A stretch of DNA of 64,000 nt from Intrasporangium calvum DSM 43043 (GTDB lineage: Bacteria; Actinomycetota; Actinomycetes; Actinomycetales; Dermatophilaceae), in contig NC_014830.1 of assembly GCF_000184685.1 (NCBI RefSeq), positions 62,001 to 126,000 on the forward strand, given 5' to 3'. The position numbers and the translations under genes are program-made. The notes beneath the pieces were generated by a model. That model ran no database searches. It had not been told where the DNA came from and saw only the letters and a program-made list of their open reading frames with translations. Positions 1 through 6,218 of the stretch are shown here, piece by piece. How positions within the stretch are numbered: position 1 is the stretch's first letter; the number at the start of each line of letters is the position of its first letter.

Positions 1-113
1 CCCAGGACGTCGGCCAGGGCCTCGGCATCTGCTGCCGGCGCTCTGAGCTGGCCAAGGCTGGCGTGGTCGTAGGTGTCGTTCGCCACGATGAGGGCGCGCC
101 GCGTCCCGCTCAT
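1..113 (-). CDS. Caspase-family (peptidase C14-like) protein, N-terminal fragment
   Basis: Only the first 37 residues lie in the window; the rest runs off the left edge. The protein begins MSGTRRALIVANDTYDHAS and continues with LRAPAADAEALADVLG. This is the usual start of bacterial caspase-like domains: strand 1 with ALIVAN-Y, then the L-APAADA--LA-VL helix. The ATG overlaps the stop of the upstream EACC1 gene (ATGA), so the two are probably translationally coupled. In this family the caspase is usually joined to further effector domains, which cannot be seen here. The catalytic His/Cys lie outside the window. Confidence 0.75.
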   Translation of the reverse strand, partial: MSGTRRALIVANDTYDHASLGQLRAPAADAEALADVL

Positions 114-502
114 GCCGACCCCTGGATCCCGTGCCGGTCGAGGAAGACCTGCAGCAGCTGATGCCGCTCGAGGTCATCGGCGTCCTCGAGCACGATGACG
201 TCGCCGTCGATCTCGAGGCGGACCGAGCGCTCGGACGGGGCTCCGCGGCGGAGCCAGCCTCGCAGCGAGGCGAGGAGCGTGGGCAGCCCGCCGGAGCCGA
301 GGACGGCGACGGTCAGGGCGCCGATCTCGGCCGGGCCAAGGGCGCGCGTCCCGTCCGGCGCGGCACCGGACTCCGCCGGAAGGAGGGCGACCTCGAGCGC
401 GTCAGCGTGCCACAGCTCGTCCCGAAGCTGGCGGTGCAGGACCTCGAGACGTGCGCGGTCAGCCCCGACCTCGTCCAATGACAGCCTCAGACTCGCGTTC
501 AC
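110..502 (-). CDS. Effector-associated constant component 1 (EACC1)-like protein
   Basis: A 130-residue protein. It opens with a short beta strand (NASLRLSLDE) and a helical region, then has the signature GSGGLPTLLASLRGWLRR. It ends with a strand pair ending in LEIDGDVIVLEDA and a final helix. This matches the EACC1 proteins, the small constant partners of caspase/trypsin-type effectors in actinobacterial conflict systems; that link is established family knowledge. I chose the GTG at 502 because a G-rich ribosome-binding stretch (GGGGGGTGG) precedes it; reading further upstream gives low-complexity sequence. Its TGA overlaps the ATG of the caspase-like gene by 4 bases. No membrane segment is evident. 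Confidence 0.7.
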   Translation of the reverse strand: MNASLRLSLDEVGADRARLEVLHRQLRDELWHADALEVALLPAESGAAPDGTRALGPAEIGALTVAVLGSGGLPTLLASLRGWLRRGAPSERSVRLEIDGDVIVLEDADDLERHQLLQVFLDRHGIQGSA

Positions 503-740
503 TGGTCCACCCCCCGGTGGTGCGCCCCCTGCACCATGAATCGTACGCGTGATGCCGGTGTCCGTCCCGGCGTTCCCTACCATTCCCTGACCATTTCCTG
601 ACCAAACCCACAGGAACCAGATCTGGCGCATCGGCCTGACGGGGTGCGAGACTCGACGAGGCGGGTCACGCGACGTGACGCCGCCCACATTCGTAATAGA
701 ACTTTCACCGAACCCCTCGCCAGACCCGCCAGTGCTCGGT

Positions 741-885
741 TACACTTGGAGGCAGCGAAGGGTTGGGCCCGCACGAACCGCGCCCAGCCCTTCTGCATGT
801 GCTGGCTCGCGCTGTCCCCCTGTCGGTGCGAGCCAGCTCAAGCGGAGACGGACCCGGTGCCTCAGGCACCGGGTCCGTCTGCTTT
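741..885 (+). ncRNA. Candidate small RNA with three stem-loops
   Basis: No gene fits here, but three hairpins follow one another on the plus strand. Stem 1 is 757-768 with 782-793 (12 pairs, one G-U). Stem 2 is 801-810 with 828-837 (10 perfect pairs, loop containing CCCCC). Stem 3 is 846-861 with 865-880 (16 perfect pairs, loop TCA), followed by TGCTTTG. A TACACT hexamer at 741-746 could be a -10 box giving a transcript of about 130 nt. No convincing -35 is seen. The third hairpin could simply be a terminator for the minus-strand gene ending at 924. The C-containing loop recalls actinobacterial 6C RNA, but the loops lack six C residues. Confidence 0.4.
846..880. terminator. Intrinsic terminator-like hairpin
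   Basis: A perfect 16-bp stem with loop TCA lies 44 bases beyond the stop of the minus-strand gene ending at 924. It also ends the candidate plus-strand small RNA. The U-tract is poor on both sides, as is common in high-GC actinobacteria. Confidence 0.65.
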
Positions 886-923
886 GCGCCACGTGCTGGG
901 CCCGAGCCGGCCCAGCCAAGCGT

Positions 924-1904
924 TCAGGCCTTGGGTTTCGGCGTGCTGCCCCGCGTCTCGCTCGGCAGGGTGCCGACCGAGCCGTCGATGGCGTCGGAGC
1001 CGAGCGTCGAGTCCACCGCGGTGACCTCGCCCTCGTTGCCCCACGGCGTGGCTCCGGGCTCGTCGAGCTGCTCGTCGGCCCACGTCGAGGCCTGCTCCAC
1101 CTCCGCGTCCGTCACGAGGTCGTCGGAGGAGCGGTCCTTGGCGTCCGCCAGAGCGGCCTGACCCTTGGCGGCCAGGTCGGTCGCCTTGTCCTTGGCCTTG
1201 GCGGCGGCCCCGGTGACTGCCTCGGTGACGGCCTCCTTGGCGGTGCCCACCTTCTCGGCGGCCTTGTCCTTGAGCGAGGGGCTCGCGTCGAAGGCGGTCG
1301 AGGCGCCGGTCCCGCCCAGGCTCCCGTCCGAGGAGGTGGCCCACGGGTCGTCGGCCTGCTGCCGGCGATACGCAGCGACGGCTGCGACGGCGGCGGCACC
1401 GAGACCGATGACGATGAGCCAGGTGCGCCGGCCGTGCCGGACCGGTTTGGCGACGGCCTCGCCGCTCAGGACGCGATAGGCGTCACGCACGCGGTCACTG
1501 TGGTCCCGCGCCGACTCCCGTACATGCCTCACACGGGGTTCGTCGCGCATCCGCTCCTTGGCCTCGTCGGCGCCCTGGGCGAGGGCGGCCGAAGCCACCC
1601 CGATCGCCGCTCCCACCTTGGGCAGGAGCGAGTCGACCAACGTCGACTGGGCGGACTCGACCTTCGGCCGGGCCCGCTCTGCGAGGTCCGCGGCGACCGG
1701 GGCCGCGCGCAGCTTCGCCTCGTCGAGGGCCAGCTTGACGCGCTCAGCAGCGTCGGTCGCGACCGGCGCCGCCTGTTCGCGCATCACGGCGAGCCGCTCG
1801 CCCGCCGTGTGGCCGAGCTCGCTGGCCGTGGCCGCAGCGTGCTCCCGAGCCTCGACGACCTGCATCTTGAGCCTCTCGGATCGGGTCGGTTTCGTTCGGA
1901 ACAT
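924..1904 (-). CDS. Single-pass membrane protein with Ala-rich helical repeats, function unknown
   Basis: A 326-residue protein. I chose the ATG at 1904 because AGGAGGAG sits just upstream; the frame is open further but without a ribosome-binding site. Residues 1-150 are Ala/Glu/Arg-rich helices with coiled-coil potential. A membrane segment lies at 160-179 (TWLIVIGLGAAAVAAVAAY). The rest is a soluble Ala/Lys/Asp-rich region of LEA-like composition (KDKAAEKVGTAKEAVTEAV). The organisation recalls Streptomyces DUF5324 proteins, but I cannot confirm this. It lies next to another Ala/Lys-rich helical protein. No catalytic motif is visible. Confidence 0.7.
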   Translation of the reverse strand: MFRTKPTRSERLKMQVVEAREHAAATASELGHTAGERLAVMREQAAPVATDAAERVKLALDEAKLRAAPVAADLAERARPKVESAQSTLVDSLLPKVGAAIGVASAALAQGADEAKERMRDEPRVRHVRESARDHSDRVRDAYRVLSGEAVAKPVRHGRRTWLIVIGLGAAAVAAVAAYRRQQADDPWATSSDGSLGGTGASTAFDASPSLKDKAAEKVGTAKEAVTEAVTGAAAKAKDKATDLAAKGQAALADAKDRSSDDLVTDAEVEQASTWADEQLDEPGATPWGNEGEVTAVDSTLGSDAIDGSVGTLPSETRGSTPKPKA

Positions 1905-1971
1905 GCAACTCCTCCTAGGTCCTCTGGTCCTTACCCACCCTGAGCGCATCCGCACGTCAACGCACGACGCC

Positions 1972-1985
1972 GTATGCCGCCGGGC
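1972..1985 (+). repeat. Dispersed 14-bp motif, copy 1 (GTATGCCGCCGGGC)
   Basis: Intergenic copy of the window-wide GTATGCCGCTGRGC motif, preceded by GCC and followed by TCAC; one T-to-C change from consensus. Confidence 0.8.
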
Positions 1986-2022
1986 TCACTTCCACACGCC
2001 CGCGCGGTAGGTGCCGCGCCGG

Positions 2023-2613
2023 TCACCAACGTCCGGAGCCCGGGACGTCCGGGGCGTCAGGCTCGAGCGGCAGGTCGTCGATCGGCTCGCCCGTCTCGTC
2101 GTAGGCGCGTTCGGGCCGCCCTGCGCCGAGGCTGACGTCCGGCTCGGGTGGTCCGTCGAGCGGGGCCTCCGGGTCGACCTCGACCGACAGGACCTCCTCG
2201 GCGACCTCCTCCTCGTCCGGGATGATGTCGAAGTCGTCCGGCGTGGCCGCGGCCCCACCGGCCGCTGCCGCACCCGCGCCGGCGGCAGCGCCGGCCGCAG
2301 CTGCTCCCGCCCCACTGGCAGGGGCGCCTCCCGAGCCGTGCGTGCCGCCCTCGGCCAGCTTGTCGACACCCTTGGCGACCTGCTCCTTCGCCTTGGCGAT
2401 CTTGTCGGCGTACTTGCCCTCGGTCTTCTCGTCCAGCTTGGCGCCCGCCTTGTCGAGCACCGACCCGACCTTGTCCCGGTTCTCCGCCGCGAGGTCCCCG
2501 GCCTTCTCCCGGGCCTGCTCGGCCACCTTCTTCGCCTCCTCGGCGAGATGGTCCGCCTTCTCCTTGAGACCGAGCTCATCCGCCTTCTGCTTGAGCTTGT
2601 CGATGAATGACAT
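2023..2613 (-). CDS. MT0933-like antitoxin-domain protein with acidic tail
   Basis: A 196-residue protein beginning MSFIDKLKQKADELGLKEKA. The ATG at 2613 is preceded by GAAGGAG. Residues about 60-95 (KAGAKLDEKTEGKYADKIAKA) match the short MT0933/Rv0909 'antitoxin' family (PF14013). The family name comes from toxin-antitoxin pairs, but no toxin gene adjoins this one. Here the domain is preceded by an Ala/Lys-rich helix. It is followed by an Ala/Gly linker (about 98-127) and a strongly acidic tail rich in Glu, Asp and Pro. A stress-type structural role is as likely as antitoxin activity. Confidence 0.65.
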   Translation of the reverse strand: MSFIDKLKQKADELGLKEKADHLAEEAKKVAEQAREKAGDLAAENRDKVGSVLDKAGAKLDEKTEGKYADKIAKAKEQVAKGVDKLAEGGTHGSGGAPASGAGAAAAGAAAGAGAAAAGGAAATPDDFDIIPDEEEVAEEVLSVEVDPEAPLDGPPEPDVSLGAGRPERAYDETGEPIDDLPLEPDAPDVPGSGRW

Positions 2614-2741
2614 GGCCACTCCTTCGCTCGGGGGTTCCTGTCTCGATCCTTCACCCGACAGCCCGCCGGGTCCACCCTCCTCATACCCAGCCACCACCCG
2701 TCAACCGGCGCCGAGCGGGCGGACACCGAGGCACTCTGCCA

Positions 2742-2755
2742 GCCCAGCGGCATAC
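2742..2755 (-). repeat. Dispersed 14-bp motif, copy 2
   Basis: Reads AGCCGTATGCCGCTGGGCTG on the minus strand; intergenic, about 45 bases upstream of ppiA. Confidence 0.85.
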
Positions 2756-2800
2756 GGCTGCCTCCGAGGAGGCACCCGGCGGCGTGCGAGGATTGGGCCC

Positions 2801-3319
2801 ATGAAGGCAACCCTGCACACGAACCACGGCGACATCGTCATCGAGCTCTTCCCGCACCACGCGCCCAAGACCGTCGAGAACTTCGTCGGCCTCGCCAAGG
2901 GCGACAAGGAGTACAAGGACGACGCCGGCCGAACCAACCCGACCCGGTTCTACGACGGACTGGTGTTCCACCGCATCATCCCGAACTTCATGATCCAGGG
3001 CGGCTGCCCCCTCGGTCAGGGCTTCGGTGGCCCGGGCTACACCTTCGACGACGAGATCCACCCGGAGAAGGACTTCACCCAGCCCTACATGCTCGCCATG
3101 GCCAACGCCGGCAAGCGGATGGGCAAGGGCACCAACGGCTCCCAGTTCTTCATCACGACGGCGCCGACCACCTGGCTGCAGGGCAAGCACACGATCTTCG
3201 GTGAGGTCGCAGACGGTCCGTCCCGTGAGGTCGTCGACAAGATCGGCAACATCCCGACCGGCGCCAACGACAAGCCGCGCGAGGACGTCGTCATCAACTC
3301 GGTCACCTTCGAGGACTGA
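2801..3319 (+). CDS. ppiA: Cyclophilin-type peptidyl-prolyl cis-trans isomerase
   Basis: A 172-residue cytosolic cyclophilin that catalyses cis-trans isomerisation at proline peptide bonds. It shows the core motifs FYDGLVFHRIIPNFMIQGG (catalytic Arg in FHR), GSQFFI and the substrate-pocket region WLQGKHTIFGEV. There is no signal peptide. The length fits the single-domain family. Its place among rhomboid, crgA and the pknB cluster matches ppiA near the origin in Mycobacterium. The rhomboid protease gene follows within 10 bases and may be co-transcribed. Confidence 0.95.
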   Translation: MKATLHTNHGDIVIELFPHHAPKTVENFVGLAKGDKEYKDDAGRTNPTRFYDGLVFHRIIPNFMIQGGCPLGQGFGGPGYTFDDEIHPEKDFTQPYMLAMANAGKRMGKGTNGSQFFITTAPTTWLQGKHTIFGEVADGPSREVVDKIGNIPTGANDKPREDVVINSVTFED

Positions 3320-3325
3320 CGCACC

Positions 3326-4270
3326 TTGTCCGACAGTGGAACCGGAGCCCAGCCCCCCATCGCCCCGGGGGCTGGGCAACAGCCGGCCGGGCCCTCGGTG
3401 TGCCCCCGCCACCCCGACCGCGAAGCCTACGTCAAGTGCCAGCGCTGTGGCCGGCCCGCGTGCCCCGAGTGCCAGCGCCCCGCCGCGGTCGGCATCCAGT
3501 GCGTCGACTGCGTCCGGGAGGCGGCCCGCACGGCCCCGACGACCCGGACGGTCTTCGGCGGCCGGCCGACCGACGGCCGCCCCATCGTCACACAGGCAAT
3601 CATCGGCATCTGCGTCGTCGTCTTCCTCGTCCAGTGGGTTTCGCCTGGCACGACGGTCGACTACGCCTTCGCGCCGAGCGCAGGCTGGATCGAGCCCTGG
3701 CGTTTCGTGACGGCAATGTTCCTCCACGCGCCCCGCTCGCTGCTGCACATCGGTTTCAACCTGTACGCGCTCTTCATCCTCGGCTCATACCTTGAGCCGC
3801 TCATGGGACGGGCCCGACTCGCCGCTCTGTACCTCATCAGCGGTATCGGCGGCCAGGTGAGCGTCCTGCTCTTCGCAGGCAACCCAACCATCGAGGGCCT
3901 CTTCAACGGGACGGATGCGGCCTGGGCGACGCCGGTGGTGGGCGCGTCTGGCGCCATCTTTGGCCTGTTTGGTGCCCTCATCGTGCTCAACCGGCACCTG
4001 GGCCGTTCAGCCGCAGGGATGTACGGCGTGCTGCTCATCAACGGGGTGCTTGGGTTCGTCATCCCGAACATCTCGTGGCAGGCGCACCTCGGCGGCTTCG
4101 TCACCGGGCTGGCCTGCGCCGGGGCAATCGTCCTGTTCAGGCGCCAGCGTGTGCGGCACCTGACGTGGTTGGCCCTCAGTGCGGTGCTCGCACTGCTCGT
4201 CGTGATCTCCGTGGGCAAGTACCTCACGGTCCCGGTCGAGATCCGCGATCTCACCGCGTTCCGCCGCTGA
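3326..4270 (+). CDS. Rhomboid-family intramembrane serine protease with N-terminal zinc-binding segment
   Basis: A 314-residue protein read from a TTG at 3326; the start is uncertain and a GTG at 3400 is an alternative. Residues 26-63 hold a Cys/His-rich B-box-like zinc motif (CPRHP, CQRCG, CPECQ, CVDC). Six or seven membrane segments follow from about residue 88. The catalytic dyad is visible as Ser208 in GASGAIFG and His254 in QAHLGGF. The first luminal motif (HIGFNLYAL) carries the expected Asn. It cleaves membrane proteins within the bilayer; its substrate is unknown. It follows ppiA, as in related genomes. Confidence 0.88.
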   Translation: MSDSGTGAQPPIAPGAGQQPAGPSVCPRHPDREAYVKCQRCGRPACPECQRPAAVGIQCVDCVREAARTAPTTRTVFGGRPTDGRPIVTQAIIGICVVVFLVQWVSPGTTVDYAFAPSAGWIEPWRFVTAMFLHAPRSLLHIGFNLYALFILGSYLEPLMGRARLAALYLISGIGGQVSVLLFAGNPTIEGLFNGTDAAWATPVVGASGAIFGLFGALIVLNRHLGRSAAGMYGVLLINGVLGFVIPNISWQAHLGGFVTGLACAGAIVLFRRQRVRHLTWLALSAVLALLVVISVGKYLTVPVEIRDLTAFRR

Positions 4271-4332
4271 CCCGTGGGACCCGGGAGACCGCAGCTGAGG
4301 TGCGCGCCAGACGTCGAAGGCGTCGAACAGGG

Positions 4333-4412
4333 TTGTCCACCGCTGTGGACAACCCTGTGGACGTAGTTACATCGTTGTCATTCGTCCCCAGCTGGGGACA
4401 AGCTGTGGACAA
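4333..4412. other. Cluster of DnaA-box-like sites
   Basis: Within 80 bases there are two perfect actinobacterial DnaA boxes, TGTGGACAA at 4344-4352 and 4404-4412. Three one- or two-mismatch sites join them: TTGTCCACC at 4333-4341, TGTGGACGT at 4356-4364 and TGGGGACAA at 4393-4401. The first two form an inverted pair. GTCCCCAGCTGGGGAC at 4384-4399 is a perfect palindrome. The cluster lies between the convergent ends of the rhomboid gene and crgA, so it is not in a promoter. DnaA titration or an origin-proximal function is inference. Confidence 0.6.
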
Positions 4413-4419
4413 CTCGGGG

Positions 4420-4671
4420 TCAGCGCCACCGCATCGTCATGATGAAGCCGCCCATGAGGAGTGCGAAGCCGATGGCGAGGTTCCAGACCCCGATCGCGCT
4501 GATCGGATAGCGGTACTCCGTGATGTAGTAGGTCACGATCCACAGCAGCCCGAGGACGAGAAGCGTGACGAATGCGGGTGCCCACCACGTCGGGTTGGGC
4601 TGGGTGGCCTTGGACTTCGGCGGCGGGATGTACGCAGCCGTCTTGCGGTCACGGCCTTTGGACTCGGGCAC
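4420..4671 (-). CDS. crgA: Cell division protein CrgA
   Basis: An 83-residue inner-membrane protein. A basic cytoplasmic N-terminus (MPESKGRDRK) is followed by two membrane segments at about 29-51 and 60-80. The short TEYRYPISAIG loop between them and the ending MTMRWR are typical of CrgA. CrgA interacts with FtsZ/FtsI and other divisome proteins and tunes septation in actinobacteria. It is transcribed away from the DUF881 gene, from which 67 bases separate it. Length and position match the family. Confidence 0.93.
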   Translation of the reverse strand: MPESKGRDRKTAAYIPPPKSKATQPNPTWWAPAFVTLLVLGLLWIVTYYITEYRYPISAIGVWNLAIGFALLMGGFIMTMRWR

Positions 4672-4738
4672 TGCAGGCTCCTCGGCTCAGAGCGTGGGTG
4701 AGAATAGGTGTGCACAGCCTAGTTGAGAGGTTTCACGC

Positions 4739-5554
4739 ATGGTGACCGACGTCCGGCCGGACCGCGGGTCCGACGACGCCGCACCCCTGAACCCGGTTCC
4801 CTCCGCGGACGACGCGCAGCAGCCCGGCGGTGACCGACCGCGGCTCGGATGGCGGTTCCTCGTGCCCATCGTCACCGCAGGCGCCGGCCTCATGTTCGCG
4901 ATGAGCTTCCAGGCCGCTCAGGGCGACGACCTCCGCGCCGACCGCGACCTGCCGTCCCTCATCATCGAGGGGAACGGGCGCAACGAGGCCAAGGCGAAGG
5001 AGCTCGACCTGCTGCAACAGGAGGTCGAAGCCCTGTCCAAGGAGCGCGGTCCGAAGGACAGCCGCCTCGAGGCGCTCAACCGCGAGTCGACGAAGACCGC
5101 TGCGGCCGCTGCGGCGACCGCCCTCAAGGGCCCCTCGGTCGAGGTCGTCCTCGACGACTCCAGCCTTTCCCTGGACCAGCTCCCGAGCCGTTACACCGCA
5201 GACGACATCGTCGTGCACCAACAGGATGTCCAGGCGGTCGTCAACGCCCTCTGGTCCTCCGGCGCCGAGGCGATGATGATCCAGGACCAGCGGGTCATCT
5301 CGACGAGCGCGGTGCGATGCGTCGGCAACACGTTGATCCTCCAGGGACGGGTCTATGCACCGCCCTACCGCATCGAGGCGATCGGCGACGTCGACTCGAT
5401 GCTCCAGGGCCTCGACGCCGACCCGACGATCAGCACGTACCTCGACTACGTGCAGGCGGTGGGCCTGGGCTGGGCGGTGCACACGCACGCTGAAGCCGAG
5501 CTGCCCGCCTACTCGGGATCCGTCGACCTCGACCACGCCACCCCGATCCGCTGA
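4739..5554 (+). CDS. DUF881 family membrane-anchored protein
   Basis: A 271-residue protein. The cytoplasmic N-terminus is followed by one membrane anchor (about 38-56, WRFLVPIVTAGAGLMFAMS). A short coiled coil comes next (about 80-115), then the DUF881 domain. The latter has GPSVEVVLDDSS, the HQQDVQAVVNALWSSGAEAMMIQDQR stretch and LQGRVYAPPYRIEAIGD. This corresponds to the gene between crgA and trpG in Mycobacterium (Rv0012). Function is unknown; the conserved position suggests a cell-envelope or division role. GAGAGG eight bases upstream supports the ATG at 4739. Confidence 0.85.
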   Translation: MVTDVRPDRGSDDAAPLNPVPSADDAQQPGGDRPRLGWRFLVPIVTAGAGLMFAMSFQAAQGDDLRADRDLPSLIIEGNGRNEAKAKELDLLQQEVEALSKERGPKDSRLEALNRESTKTAAAAAATALKGPSVEVVLDDSSLSLDQLPSRYTADDIVVHQQDVQAVVNALWSSGAEAMMIQDQRVISTSAVRCVGNTLILQGRVYAPPYRIEAIGDVDSMLQGLDADPTISTYLDYVQAVGLGWAVHTHAEAELPAYSGSVDLDHATPIR

Positions 5555-5567
5555 CCAGAGAGCCGCC

Positions 5568-6212
5568 ATGTCCGCCACCACCGCTCGCCGCGTGCTCGTC
5601 GTCGACAACTACGACAGCTTCGTCTACACGATCGTCGGCTACCTCGAGCAGCTCGGGGCCGACTGCCACGTCGTCCGCAACGACGCCGTCACGGCGAGCG
5701 AGGCCGCTCGCTACGACGGAGTCCTCGTGTCACCCGGTCCTGGCACCCCCGAGGAGGCGGGCGTCTCCGTGGCGATCATCGAGGAGTGCGCCCGGACGAG
5801 GACGCCGATGTTCGGGGTGTGCCTCGGCCACCAGGCGCTCGCAGTCGTGTTCGGTGCCACGGTCGACCGGGCTCCCGAGCTGCTCCACGGCAAGACCTCC
5901 TTGGTCCACCATGACGCCACGGGGGTGCTGCAGGGCTTGCCCTCGCCCTTCACCGCGACCCGGTACCACTCCCTCACCGTGGACCCGTCGACGCTCCCTG
6001 CCGAGCTCGTCGCGACCGGCCACACCGACTCGGGGATCGTGATGGCGTTGCGCCATGTCGAGCTGCCGCTGCATGGAGTCCAGTTCCACCCCGAGAGCGT
6101 GCTGACCCAGGGCGGCCACCGGATGCTCGCGAACTTCCTCGCCGAGTGCGGTGACGAGGCGGCCGTGGACCGTTCGGCCGGGCTGAGCCCTCTCGTCACC
6201 GCGGCGGTGTGA
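5568..6212 (+). CDS. trpG: Glutamine amidotransferase, TrpG/PabA type
   Basis: A 214-residue class I glutamine amidotransferase. It releases ammonia from glutamine for anthranilate or aminodeoxychorismate synthase. The catalytic triad is visible as Cys85 (FGVCLGHQ), His174 and Glu176 (QFHPES). The N-terminal VVDNYDSFVY and the oxyanion region SPGPGTPEEAG are typical. No synthase partner (TrpE/PabB) adjoins it. The lone gene next to pknB is the standard near-origin arrangement, so use by both the tryptophan and folate pathways is likely. It ends 6 bases from the convergent end of pknB. Confidence 0.9.
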   Translation: MSATTARRVLVVDNYDSFVYTIVGYLEQLGADCHVVRNDAVTASEAARYDGVLVSPGPGTPEEAGVSVAIIEECARTRTPMFGVCLGHQALAVVFGATVDRAPELLHGKTSLVHHDATGVLQGLPSPFTATRYHSLTVDPSTLPAELVATGHTDSGIVMALRHVELPLHGVQFHPESVLTQGGHRMLANFLAECGDEAAVDRSAGLSPLVTAAV

Positions 6213-6218
6213 TCGGAC

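Noticed and set aside
741-885. 6C RNA
   Set aside because: The layout is similar, but neither loop has the six consecutive C residues that define the family.
680-890. tRNA genes near the conserved near-origin block
   Set aside because: The hairpins here do not form a cloverleaf, and no T-loop GTTCRA with matching stems is present.
2023-2613. Toxin-antitoxin module
   Set aside because: The protein has the MT0933-type domain, but there is no small toxin gene on either side; the neighbours are ppiA and a membrane protein.
4271-4419. DnaA-box cluster as the chromosomal origin itself
   Set aside because: No dnaA, dnaN or AT-rich unwinding region is in the window; oriC in actinobacteria lies next to dnaA.
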